Shown: positions 7,356-18,223 of the stretch, piece by piece
Layout of the letters: each line of letters starts with the position of its first letter
Numbering within the stretch: position 1 is the stretch's first letter
From: Streptomyces sp. ML-6
Lineage (GTDB): Bacteria > Actinomycetota > Actinomycetes > Streptomycetales > Streptomycetaceae
Direction of reading: 5' to 3'
Assembly (NCBI RefSeq): GCF_030116705.1
Contig: NZ_JAOTIK010000001.1
Coordinates: 7,158,501 to 7,222,500, forward strand
Length of the DNA: 64,000 nt
Made by a program: the position numbers and the translations under genes
The notes under the pieces: model-generated
What the model was told of the DNA's origin: nothing
What the model saw: the letters and a program-made list of their open reading frames with translations, nothing else
Databases searched by the model: none

Positions 7356-8707
7356 CACGCCACCTCCCGGTAGTCCTTGAGGAAGACGCCCGACACGGGT
7401 GAACCCGCCTCGCCCCGCACGATCGGGTCGTACACCCGCGCCGCCCCGTCCACGATGTCCAGCGGGGTGCGGAAGCCCTCGGCGGCGATCCGGTTCTTCT
7501 TCGGCACCGGGTTCTCGTCGGTGATCCAGCCGGTGTCGACGCTGCACATGTGGATGCCCCGCGCGGCGAGTTCGGGGCCACTGGTACGGGTGAGCATGTT
7601 CAGCGCGGCCTTCGCCATGTTGGTGTGCGGATGCCCGGCGGTCTTGCGCCGCACGGCGAAACGGCCCTCCACGGCCGTGACGTTGACGACGTACCGGTTC
7701 GGCCGGGGCGAGGCGAGCAGCAGCGGCAGCAGCCGGTCCACCAGCAGGGCGGGCGCGAGGGCGTTGACGAGCTGGGTCTCCAGCAGCTCGGCCGGGTCCA
7801 GCTCGCCGATCCGGGCGGACCAGGAGTTCACCGGGGCGGGGTCGGGCAGCAGTCCCGCCTCGTCCGCCTCCGCGAGGACCAGCGCGAGCGCACCCGAGGC
7901 GGCGGGGGCCGCCAGGGCCCGCATCGGCGCGTAGCCGGGGGCGGCCCAGGCGCCCTCGGGGAGCGCGCCGGTCTCACCGGCGGCGAGCAGCGCGTACGAC
8001 TCGGGCGGGCGGCGCACGGTCTGGGCGGCGTTGTTGACGAGGATGTCCAACGGCTCGCCGTCCCGGTGGAGCCGTTCGCACAGCCCCAGGACCTGGCGCG
8101 GGTCGCGCAGGTCGACGGCGACGACGGTGAGCCGGTCGAGCCACGCCCCGCTGCCGGGCTCCGCACGGAACCGGCGCAGGGTGTCCTGCGGGAAGCGGGA
8201 GGTGACGAGGAGTTCGGCACCGTCGCGGAGCATCATCAGCGCCAGCTGGAAGCCGATTTTGACCCGGCCGCCGGTGAGCAGCACCCGGCGGCCGGTGAGA
8301 TCGGTGGACAGGGCGCGACGGGAGGTGTGGTCGGCGGCGCAGTCCGGGCAGAGCGCGTGGTAGAACGCGTCGACCCGCCGGTAGAACGACTTGCAGACGT
8401 AACAGCGCCGGGGCCGGTGGAAGACCCCGCCGCCCGTCCCGCTCCCGCCGGACAGCGGTGCGTCCTCGCGCCGGGCGAGCGCTCCGGTCGCGGTGGCGGC
8501 GACGACCGCGGCGTCGGCCTCGGCGCAGGCGTCGCTGCGGGCCTTGCGGCGGCGCGTGCGGCCGTCGCGGGTGAAGGACGCGGCGACCTGCTCGGCGCGC
8601 AGGCGCACCGGGTCGTCGACGGGCAGGGCGCGCAGCTTCCCGATCGTCCGGTGGAAGGCCGCCAGTTCCTCGTCGCCGAGTCGTTCCTCGTCACCGGTCC
8701 GCACCAT
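7352..8707 (-). CDS. SDR-family protein with N-terminal zinc ribbon
   Basis: 451 residues; ATG 8707 has a strong upstream GGAGGCGGAGGGGG. Residues 1-100 are a polar helical region, followed by a zinc-ribbon-like pair CYVC...CPDC (about 106-128) and then a Rossmann SDR domain with nucleotide motif LTGGRVKIGF and NNAA. The region after NVTAVEG is HPHTNMAKAALNML: the usual YxxxK Tyr is replaced by Thr, so a normal oxidoreductase reaction is doubtful. Similar SDR-like proteins with VNSW and DTGWITDE motifs also occur in plants and fungi (family memory, not tested). It forms an operon with the LRR gene and lies just downstream of two tRNA-like genes on the same strand. Confidence 0.8.
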   Translation of the reverse strand: MVRTGDEERLGDEELAAFHRTIGKLRALPVDDPVRLRAEQVAASFTRDGRTRRRKARSDACAEADAAVVAATATGALARREDAPLSGGSGTGGGVFHRPRRCYVCKSFYRRVDAFYHALCPDCAADHTSRRALSTDLTGRRVLLTGGRVKIGFQLALMMLRDGAELLVTSRFPQDTLRRFRAEPGSGAWLDRLTVVAVDLRDPRQVLGLCERLHRDGEPLDILVNNAAQTVRRPPESYALLAAGETGALPEGAWAAPGYAPMRALAAPAASGALALVLAEADEAGLLPDPAPVNSWSARIGELDPAELLETQLVNALAPALLVDRLLPLLLASPRPNRYVVNVTAVEGRFAVRRKTAGHPHTNMAKAALNMLTRTSGPELAARGIHMCSVDTGWITDENPVPKKNRIAAEGFRTPLDIVDGAARVYDPIVRGEAGSPVSGVFLKDYREVAW

Positions 8708-8754
8708 GCCCCCTCCGCCTCCGTGCCCCTCGTCGCCCGCCCCGGCGGTCCCGG

Positions 8755-8827
8755 TGGTCCCGGCCGGATTCGAACCGGCGTGTTCCCTTCGAGCAGGAGG
8801 GGGCGACTGCCTCTGCGCTACAGGACC
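8755..8827 (-). tRNA. Atypical tRNA-like gene, anticodon probably GCT (Ser)
   Basis: Acceptor GGTCCTG/CGGGACC pairs fully; TA-GCGC D-arm, anticodon arm CCCTC-CTGCTCG-AAGGG (one C-A mismatch next to the loop), variable AACAC, T-arm GCCGG-TTCGAAT-CCGGC, discriminator A. Anticodon GCT would mean serine, but serine tRNAs need a long variable arm and this has five bases. D-arm, variable and T-loop match its neighbour and the Trp-like gene. Confidence 0.65.
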
Positions 8828-8833
8828 GGGCTG

Positions 8834-8907
8834 CCCGGACGGTCGGATTCGAACCGACGTGTTCACGACTTGGCAAGTCGGTGCGTCTGCCTCTGCGCTA
8901 CGTCCGG
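8834..8907 (-). tRNA. Atypical tRNA-like gene, anticodon probably GCC (Gly)
   Basis: Acceptor CCGGACG/CGTCCGG pairs fully, TA-GCGC D-arm, loop TTGCCAA giving anticodon GCC, T-arm GTCGG-TTCGAAT-CCGAC, discriminator G, no encoded CCA. The anticodon stem closes only if one C is bulged (AC[C]GAC/GTCGT). It is 6 bp from the Ser-like gene and transcribed toward the SDR/LRR operon. Confidence 0.65.
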
Positions 8908-9080
8908 ACAGTGCCGATGATCATACCGACGGTGTGCCGGGCGCGGGCCGGGCGGGTTCCCGGCGGCACCGTCCGGCCGCTCGGCGGTGTGCGAGGCGCA
9001 TTACGCTGGACACGGCAGCTCGACGCGGTACGGAGCCCTTCGCGTCCGTGCGGAGGCCCGTGTGCCCTCCGGGAGGCATG

Positions 9081-10334
9081 ATGAGCCAGCAGCCGGTGCT
9101 CCTGCCCTACACCGACCCGGCCTTCGTGGCGGACCCCTTCCCGCTCTACCGGCAGTTGCGCGACGACGGCCCGGTACGGCGCGCCGTCATCGCGGGCGGC
9201 CTGGAGGCATGGCTGGTCACCCGGTACGAGGACGGCCTGGCGGCCCTGTCCGACCCACGCCTGAGCAGCGACCTCCGCGACGCTTCGGACCCCCGGCTGG
9301 TCGAACTGCTGCCCGCCACGGACCGCGAGTCGGCGCTGCGCAACATGCTCCGCTCCGACCCTCCCGACCACACCCGGCTGCGCCGCCTGGTCTCCGGGGC
9401 GTTCACCGCGCGCAGGGTGGCCGGACTGCGGCCCCGCGTCCAGGAGATCGCCGACCGGCTGCTCGACGAGATCGGACCGGACGGCCGCGCCGACCTCGTC
9501 GAGAGCTTCGCCCTGCCGCTGCCGGTCACCGTGATCGGCGAACTGCTCGGCGTACCGGCCGCCGACCGGGACGACTTCCGGCGGTGGAGCGACGACATGA
9601 TCCTGCGGGGTGCCGAGCGGCCGGACCCGGCCCGCACGGACCGGGCGTGGCGGCGGATGCGCGGTTATCTGACCGGACTCCTCGAACAGAAGCGGGCCCG
9701 CCCCGAGGACGACCTGCTCAGCGCGCTGATCGCGGCGCGGGACGAGGAGGGGCGACTCGACGAGGACGAGCTGATCGCCATGGCCTTCCTGCTGCTGGTG
9801 GCCGGTTACATCACCACCGTCAACCTGATCGGCAGTGGCATCGCGGCCCTGCTCGCCCACCCCGACCAGCTGCGGGCGCTGCGGGACGATCCGGCGCTGC
9901 TGCCGGGCGCGATCGAGGAGTTCCTGCGGTACGACGGTCCGGTCAACCCGGGCATCGCCCGGTTCGCGCGCGAGGAGGTCACCATCGCCGGCGTGACCGT
10001 GCCGCGCGGGGCGACGGTGCTGATCGCGTCAGCCATCGCCGACCGCGACCCGGAGCGCTTCCCCGACCCCGACCGCCTGGACATCTCCCGGCAGGACAAC
10101 GCCCACCTCGCGTTCGGGCACGGCATCCACTACTGCCTGGGGGCTCCGCTGGCCCGGCTGGAGGGCCAGGTCGCCATCGGCACCGTGCTGCGCCGTCTGC
10201 CCGGCCTCGCCCTGGCCGTGCCGCCCGGAGAGCTGCGTTGGCGGCCGGGAGGTCTGCGCGGTCCCGAGCACCTGCCCGTCACCTTCATCGCCGACGCCGC
10301 GGCCCCCGGCGGCGTACCGGAAGCCGTCCGATGA
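9081..10334 (+). CDS. Cytochrome P450
   Basis: 417 residues; ATG 9081 lies 4 nt after GGGAGG (an adjacent ATG at 9078 is the alternative). All structural P450 motifs are visible: K-helix EEFLR (ExxR), heme loop FGHGIHYCLG with the Cys ligand, and an actinobacterial start YTDPAFVADPFPLYRQLR. The I-helix reads LLLVAGYITTVNLIGSG where class I bacterial P450s have AGHETT: the conserved acid is replaced by Ile, which affects proton delivery and suggests an altered reaction. Needs a ferredoxin and reductase; none is adjacent. It is divergent from the tRNA-like genes. Substrate unknown. Confidence 0.9.
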   Translation: MSQQPVLLPYTDPAFVADPFPLYRQLRDDGPVRRAVIAGGLEAWLVTRYEDGLAALSDPRLSSDLRDASDPRLVELLPATDRESALRNMLRSDPPDHTRLRRLVSGAFTARRVAGLRPRVQEIADRLLDEIGPDGRADLVESFALPLPVTVIGELLGVPAADRDDFRRWSDDMILRGAERPDPARTDRAWRRMRGYLTGLLEQKRARPEDDLLSALIAARDEEGRLDEDELIAMAFLLLVAGYITTVNLIGSGIAALLAHPDQLRALRDDPALLPGAIEEFLRYDGPVNPGIARFAREEVTIAGVTVPRGATVLIASAIADRDPERFPDPDRLDISRQDNAHLAFGHGIHYCLGAPLARLEGQVAIGTVLRRLPGLALAVPPGELRWRPGGLRGPEHLPVTFIADAAAPGGVPEAVR

Positions 10335-10432
10335 CGGCCCGAGGACGACCTGATGACGGCCCGAGGCGCACGCGCGGCCATCGTCCGCAGGTCACCGGCT
10401 GCCGGTCCTCGGTCCTCGGCCCCGCCCCGGAC

Positions 10433-10927
10433 TCAGTCGATGAGTTTGGCCAGGAACGCGTCGAGGTTGGCCCTGGTCCGCTCCACCTGTTCCTCCGTCG
10501 TCAGGGACTCCTTGAAACGGGCGCCCGGCGCGGCGACCTTCTTGCCCCGCACGTACAGCGAACAGGCGAGGTCGGTGCAGACGTACAGGCCGACCGAGTT
10601 CCCTTCCCGGCCCGCGGCCCCGGTCCGCCGGGCGGTCATCAGGGAGACGCCGTTGCCCGGGTGCGTGGTCAGACAGAGCGAGCACATGCTCCGGTGCAGG
10701 AAACCGCGCTGCCGGGAGGGGAACCGGAGCGCCACACCGGTGAGTTTCCCGTCGTACTCGGTGACGAGATAGCTGCGTCCGGGGGCGGAGAGATCGCGCC
10801 ACCCCAGGAAGTCCAGGTCGTCCCAGGGCTGCTCGTCCAGGTCGCGGGGGAGCGGCAGCCGCTTGGCCTCCCCCTTGGAGCAGTTGACGAACGACGTGCG
10901 GATGTCCTGTTCACTCATGGGCTTCAT
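10433..10927 (-). CDS. FBP-domain protein (EF-G-binding, FusB-like zinc finger)
   Basis: 164 residues. The start MKPMSEQDIRTSFVNCSKGE matches the usual beginning of this family; ATG 10918 is an alternative. The central CSLC and the later CTDLAC give the four-Cys zinc site of the FBP fold, which in FusB frees EF-G from stalled ribosomes and confers fusidic acid tolerance. Here the role in ribosome rescue is inferred from family. An AT-rich promoter region lies upstream (10940-10980) with the inverted repeat GCCTA-7-TAGGC. Monocistronic, convergent with the P450. Confidence 0.8.
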   Translation of the reverse strand: MKPMSEQDIRTSFVNCSKGEAKRLPLPRDLDEQPWDDLDFLGWRDLSAPGRSYLVTEYDGKLTGVALRFPSRQRGFLHRSMCSLCLTTHPGNGVSLMTARRTGAAGREGNSVGLYVCTDLACSLYVRGKKVAAPGARFKESLTTEEQVERTRANLDAFLAKLID

Positions 10928-11109
10928 GCCGGGGACGCTAGCTATGCCTATGACCACTAGGCAAATGGTTAATAAGGCAAGGGGGGAGGTCGTCCCCGGG
11001 GCGGTTCTCCCCGGCTGTCCCATCGGACGGCGGCTCAATCGGGCGGTGGCCAGGGGCCAGGTGGTCCGGTGGGTCGGTCGCCCGGTCGGACGCTCGCCCG
11101 GCCGGGCGG

Positions 11110-12009
11110 TCAGACGGTCAGACGCAGCGAGGTCGCCGAGATGCCGAGCCGCACCGTCTGCCCCCAGGTCAGTTCCAGCGCGTCCGCCTCCATCCCGTCG
11201 CCGAAGGCCACCACCCGGTCGGACTCGACGGTGAGCCGCATCCCCTGCCCGCGCTCCAGTTCACCCGCGACCAGCGAGGTGCCGGTCGCCGGGGAGGGCC
11301 AGGCCTCGCGCACGAACCAGAGGAGGCGCGGGTCGGTGGGTGCCGGGAGGCGGAGTTCGCTGTGCCGTTCCTGCCACAGCGAGCGGAGCCATCCCGTGGC
11401 GCCGGTGCCCGTGCCGACCAGGACGCCGGAGGACGCCTGCGGTTCGGCGGGTGCGTCGGGGGCGTCCGGGCCGAGCCGGTAGCGGGCGGTCTGGTGGCCG
11501 GGCGGCCCCAGGTAGATCTCGTTGAGGGCGACCAGGCGCTGGGTGTCGTCGGCCACGGCCTCGACCATGGTGAGTTCGTCCGCCGCGCCGCCGGGGGCCA
11601 CGGCCGCCCTGAGCAGGGCGGCCGCGTCGGAGGGCCGGTGCCGGACGAGCACCCCCGGGTTGCGCCCCGGATCGGTGTCGATGCCCACGACCGGCTGACC
11701 GGAGAGGTACTTGGCGGCGTTGGCCACGAGCCCGTCCTGCCCGACGACGACCACCACGTCCTCGGGGCCGAACAGGAAACGGTCCAGGTCCGCGCGCTCC
11801 ACCCGGGACTGGCGCCACTGGAGCGGCACGGCCGCCGCCACGTCGGCGAGCGCCTGCCGGGTCTGCCGGTGCCGCCGGGCCACCTCGTCGATGGACCGGC
11901 CGCGGCTGGAGAGGAAGAACGCGGCCTGGCCGTGCGTGCCGTGGCGGGCCAGCAGCTCCTCGTACTCGGTGGTGCGGTGGACCAGTACCGCGCGCGGTGC
12001 CAGGCTCAT
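11110..12009 (-). CDS. NAD-kinase-like protein
   Basis: 299 residues; ATG 12009 overlaps the SPFH gene stop (ATGA), so the two are translationally coupled. The middle has DVVVVVGQDGLVANAAKYLS, aligned with the NAD kinase GGDGT loop, NEI, and GVLVGTGTGATGW, aligned with the TpTGSTAY substrate loop. The catalytic Asp is kept but the loop is GQDGL, not GGDGT, so kinase activity on NAD is uncertain; it may be a sensor. The N-terminal part (residues 1-75) has an Arg-rich helical section. Function with the SPFH partner is inferred. Confidence 0.75.
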   Translation of the reverse strand: MSLAPRAVLVHRTTEYEELLARHGTHGQAAFFLSSRGRSIDEVARRHRQTRQALADVAAAVPLQWRQSRVERADLDRFLFGPEDVVVVVGQDGLVANAAKYLSGQPVVGIDTDPGRNPGVLVRHRPSDAAALLRAAVAPGGAADELTMVEAVADDTQRLVALNEIYLGPPGHQTARYRLGPDAPDAPAEPQASSGVLVGTGTGATGWLRSLWQERHSELRLPAPTDPRLLWFVREAWPSPATGTSLVAGELERGQGMRLTVESDRVVAFGDGMEADALELTWGQTVRLGISATSLRLTV

Positions 12010-13019
12010 GCCCGGGTCTCCGGGCCGGGCCGACCGAGCTTGCCGAGCAGGCCGGTGAGCACGTCGGGGGAGAGGGTGAGGCTGTCGATGCGCGGCAGGT
12101 TCTCGGCGAGCCGGGTCGCGGCCAGGGCGTGCAGGGTCGCGTCGTCCACCTCGCCGTGCACCCGCAACCAGGCGGCCTGGGCCTCGGCCCGTGCGGCGCC
12201 GACCTCGCGCGCCGCCTCGGCCTCGGCCCGCGCCAGGCGCACCTTGCGGGCCGCCTCCGCCTCGGCGCGCACCCCGTCGGCCCCCGCGTTCTCCTCGGCC
12301 TCGCGACGGGCGTTGGTGCCGCGCTGCTCGACGAGCTGCTCCTCCCGGCGCGCCAGTTCGATCTGGCTGGCGAGCTCGTTCTCGGCGATGGCCCGTTCCC
12401 GTTCGACGGCCACGGCGCGGCGCTCGTAGGTGGCTCGGTCGGCCTCCTGCTGGATCTGCTCGCGGGCGGGGGTGCGCAGGGCGCGCTCCACCTCGGCCTC
12501 GGGGCGGATGGCCACCACCCGCACGGCCACCACGTCGATGCCCGTGGCGGGCAGCCGCGGTTCGGCGGCGAGCCCCGCCGCGACCCGGTCGCGCACCGCT
12601 GCGACACCGTCCACCAGGGCCTCGGCCAGCGACGTCCTGGCCAGGACGTCCAGGGTGTGCTGCTGGGCGGTCTCGGTCAGCAGCGTGGCGATCTGCTCCA
12701 GCGGCGCGCCGCGCCAGGCCCCGGTGTCCGGGTCGATCGAGAAGTCCAGCCGGGCGGCGGCCTCGGCCGGGTCGTCGATCCGGTACGTCACGGTGGCCTG
12801 CACGGTCACGTCCTGGAAGTCGGACGTGCGGGCGTGGAAGGCCATCGCCAGCTCGCGGTCGTTGACCGGGACCTCCGAGAGCGCCGCGGTCAACGAGCGG
12901 TACCAGAAGCTCAGCCCGGGGCCGTCGTGGGCGAGCCGGCCCCGCTTGTGGTGGCGGATGTGCGCGGTGGGCGCGGAGCGCAGATGGCGCAAGCCGAAGC
13001 GCCTGGTGATGTCGGCCAT
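12006..13019 (-). CDS. SPFH (band 7/flotillin-like) domain protein
   Basis: 337 residues; ATG 13019 with AAAGGGGGG upstream (start at 13043 is less likely). No membrane helix is predicted at the N-terminus. Residues 30-190 are the SPFH domain (VTVQATVTYRIDDP, TLDVLARTSLAEALVDGV), then a long Glu/Ala/Arg coiled coil (about 190-280: RRAVAVERERAIAENELASQ), then LPRIDSLTLSPDVLTGLLGK. Such proteins form oligomeric membrane-associated scaffolds. Operon with the NAD-kinase-like gene. Confidence 0.85.
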   Translation of the reverse strand: MADITRRFGLRHLRSAPTAHIRHHKRGRLAHDGPGLSFWYRSLTAALSEVPVNDRELAMAFHARTSDFQDVTVQATVTYRIDDPAEAAARLDFSIDPDTGAWRGAPLEQIATLLTETAQQHTLDVLARTSLAEALVDGVAAVRDRVAAGLAAEPRLPATGIDVVAVRVVAIRPEAEVERALRTPAREQIQQEADRATYERRAVAVERERAIAENELASQIELARREEQLVEQRGTNARREAEENAGADGVRAEAEAARKVRLARAEAEAAREVGAARAEAQAAWLRVHGEVDDATLHALAATRLAENLPRIDSLTLSPDVLTGLLGKLGRPGPETRA

Positions 13020-13046
13020 GTCGGCCCCCCTTTTTCTCGTCATGAG

Positions 13047-13077
13047 GACGATAAGGGGAGTGGCTCATTATCGTCAA
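13047..13077 (-). promoter_or_regulatory. Promoter with inverted repeat for the SPFH operon
   Basis: On the minus strand TTGACG (13077-13072), an 18-bp spacer and TATCGT (13053-13048) fit a housekeeping-type promoter. The arms GACGATAA (13047-13054) and TTATCGTC (13068-13075) form an inverted repeat that covers both boxes, so a repressor site is likely. It lies across the stop of the next SDR gene. Confidence 0.55.
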
Positions 13078-13901
13078 GGGGACGAAAATGGTCGGTCGTC
13101 GGGCTCCGCCCCCGGTGACCCGTTCCGCCCGTCCCGTACGGCGAGGAACCTGGCCGGCGCCTCGCCGCCGCCGTGCACGGCCAGGTCGGCACCGTTGACG
13201 TACGGGGCCAGCCCGCTCGCCAGGTACAGGCAGGCGCGCGCCACGTCGTCCGGCTCCGCCATCCGCCGCATCGGGATGACCCCGGCCACCGCGGCGACGC
13301 CGCCCTCGCCGTACACCGCCGCCGCGCTCCCGGTGCGGACCGGGCCGGCCGTGATGTGGTTGACGCGCACCCGCGGCGCCCACTCCAGGGCCAGGGCTCG
13401 GGTCAGGGCCAGCAGCCCGGCCTTCGCCGCCGTGTAGGCGGCCGTGCCCGGCTGGGGGGTGTGCGCGGAGACGCTGCCGATGTTGATGATCGAGCCGCCC
13501 CCGGGCTGTTCCCGCATGATCCGGTTGGCGGCCTGTGCCAGGTGGAACGGTGCCAGCAGGTTCAGGGCGACGACCTTCTCGACGAAGCGCGGCGACATGG
13601 TGGCCGCGTCGGCGTCCGGGGAGCCGCCCGCGTTGTTGACGAGCACGTCCAGCCGCCCGAACCGTTCCGCCGCCGCCTCGACCAGGGAGGTGGCCGCTGC
13701 CGGGTCGCGGACGTCGGCCGCCCGGAAGTGCGCCCGGCGCGGGCCGCTCCCGAGGGGCTTCGGCGGCTCGCTCCGCCCGCAGACCAGTACGTCCGCCCCG
13801 GCGTCCAGGAAGGCCCCGGCGATCGCGGCGCCGATGCCCTTCGTGCCACCGGTGACGAGCACCGCCCGCCCCGTGAAGTCGATCGGATTGCCGATGTCCA
13901 T
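13074..13901 (-). CDS. Short-chain dehydrogenase/reductase
   Basis: 275 residues from ATG 13901 (MDIGNPIDFTGRAVLVTGGT). Cofactor loop TGGTKGIG, NNAGG, catalytic Ser in NIGSVSAH and YTAAK are all present: a classical NAD(P)-dependent SDR, with RS after the second strand suggesting NADPH. A longer 302-residue reading exists but has no ribosome site. The stop overlaps the SPFH promoter. Similar SDRs sit in steroid or CoA-ester degradation loci; nearby FadH-like and diiron-oxygenase genes support a catabolic role. Confidence 0.85.
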   Translation of the reverse strand: MDIGNPIDFTGRAVLVTGGTKGIGAAIAGAFLDAGADVLVCGRSEPPKPLGSGPRRAHFRAADVRDPAAATSLVEAAAERFGRLDVLVNNAGGSPDADAATMSPRFVEKVVALNLLAPFHLAQAANRIMREQPGGGSIINIGSVSAHTPQPGTAAYTAAKAGLLALTRALALEWAPRVRVNHITAGPVRTGSAAAVYGEGGVAAVAGVIPMRRMAEPDDVARACLYLASGLAPYVNGADLAVHGGGEAPARFLAVRDGRNGSPGAEPDDRPFSSP

Positions 13902-14040
13902 CGTCCGCCCCACTGTCCTCGACGTGCGCGTGTGTCCTCGACGTGCGCGTGCGGCCGGGGTCGCACCGACCGGTCCGGACAATCTACCGAGCGTTTGTTT
14001 GGTGGAACAGTCGTAGGGCGGCGCGGAGGGGTGGAACCGC

Positions 14041-14077
14041 GGGCGGCCGGTGACTCCCGGGGAGTCACCGGCCGCCC
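14041..14077 (-). terminator. Very strong 17-bp hairpin
   Basis: GGGCGGCCGGTGACTCC, loop CGG, GGAGTCACCGGCCGCCC: 17 perfect pairs. It lies downstream of the TetR remnant and upstream of the SDR gene, so it insulates the SDR from transcription of the regulator remnants. Confidence 0.8.
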
Positions 14078-14126
14078 GGACGGTGCGCCGTCCCCGTCCC
14101 CACGGTGCGGCGCCTGCGGGCCGTCG

Positions 14127-14440
14127 TCATCCGCTCGGACGGACGGCCCGCGGCTCGAGTGGCCGGGTCGCGGACGCGCCCAGGCCGAGCGGGGGAAGGA
14201 TGGCGCTCTCCACGAACCGGGTGAGATACCTCTCGTCCGCGTACTTCCCCTCCAGCAGCGGCCGGGCGCGCATCACGCCCAGCAACTGCGCGGAGACGAA
14301 CTCCGCCGCGGGGGCGTCCGCCGGGATCTCGCCGCGTTCCACGGCTCGCCGGACCATGGCGTCGATCGCCGAGGCGGCGGGTGCGATCAGCGCCTCGCGC
14401 AGCGCGCACAGCAGCTCGGGACGGCGGCGGCGGTGCGCGG
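14127..14440 (-). pseudogene. TetR-family regulator, C-terminal remnant
   Basis: The leftward frame ending at 14127 carries about 95 good residues (LIAPAASAIDAMVRRAVERG, EFVSAQLLGVMRARPLLEGK, RFVESAILPPLGL), the ligand-binding C-terminal domain of a TetR regulator. Upstream, where the helix-turn-helix should be, no frame has coding character up to 14640. The upper bound is approximate. I infer a decayed local repressor. Confidence 0.6.
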
Positions 14441-14640
14441 GGTGTTCCTGCTCAGCCGCGCCCAGGCGCGGGCTCCGGCCGTCGGCGCCCGGGGTGCCGC
14501 GGCGGCGCGGAGGGGAACGCCCTCGCGCGTCGTCATCGGGAGCCGGGGCCCGCTGGACCCGTCGGCGCTCCGGCCGGAAACCGACCGGACGCCGGTCGGC
14601 GGGGGCGTGACGGGAACGACGGGCGGGACGGCGCCCGACG

Positions 14641-15044
14641 TCAGCCGGTCGGCCCACCCGGCTCCGGTTCCTCGCCGGGGAACCGTTCCGCGGGCCCCGG
14701 CGTATCGGTCGCGGCGTCGGGCGCGGTGCCCAGGGCCCGTGTGAGCCGGCCGATCCAGAAGTTCTCCAGATCGATGCCGCCGCGCAGCACCGGGTGGCGC
14801 AGCCGGTTCTCCTCGGAGTCCCGTTCGGGCGGGAAATCCCGCTCCTCGATCTCCAGGCACTCCACCGGCTGCCGGCGGTGCAGTTCGAGGTGGCGGCGGA
14901 GTTCCGCGTCCAGACCGGGCGCCCCCACGACCGCCGCCGCCCACATCCGCAGCAGGAGCGGATCACGGACCTGCCACGGATCTGCCGCGGGTCCTCGGGA
15001 CGGGCCACCCACGCGGAGAGTTCCTCGCGCCCCGCCGGAGGCAC
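14641..15044 (-). pseudogene. PadR-family regulator remnant with frameshift
   Basis: The C-terminal PadR domain is clear (VRDPLLLRMWAA, LRRHLELHRRQPVECLEIEE, HPVLRGGIDLENFWIGRLTR). The preceding segment PPAGREELSAWVARPEDPRQ is in a different frame, so there is a frameshift near 14965-14975. The winged helix is missing: only 37 bp separate this from the neighbouring flavoenzyme gene. Confidence 0.65.
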
Positions 15045-15080
15045 CCCCGCCCCGACCTCGCGGGAAGCGCCCCGCGCCCG

Positions 15081-17856
<2,776 letters not shown>

Positions 17857-18223
17857 CGCCCTGATGGCCCGACGGCCTCACGACCCGACGGCCTGACAGG
17901 ACCGGTGCGGCCGTGCGGCCCGGACGGCGATCCCATGGACTTTCGTCGGGGCCCGGCGGCCCGGCGTGCGGAATCCCGGCAGCGGACCAGGGGCCACCGG
18001 GACCACCGAGCGGCGGGACGGGCCCCGAGGGTGCTCAGGGGCCGGGCGGCACCGAAGGGAGGGAGCCGCCCGGCCCCGGACGCACACCTGGCCCCGGACG
18101 GCGCCCTGCGCGGAAGACGGACGGAGCGGAAGGCCGACGAAGCGTGAGACCGACGGCGCGGTCGGGCAGCGGGATGGCCGGGATGAGTCGGCCGGGTACG
18201 GCGAACCCGCTCCCGCCCCGGTG
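17857..18223. other. 367-bp intergenic stretch
   Basis: No gene is supported. The beginning has short repeats of a CCCGACGGCCT-type unit (17871-17897). The stretch separates convergent genes; I see no strong hairpin. Confidence 0.5.

Noticed and set aside
10332..10375. Direct repeat GATGACGGCCCGAGG at the P450 3' end
   Set aside because: Two copies 22 bp apart in a short intergenic stretch; too little to assign a function.
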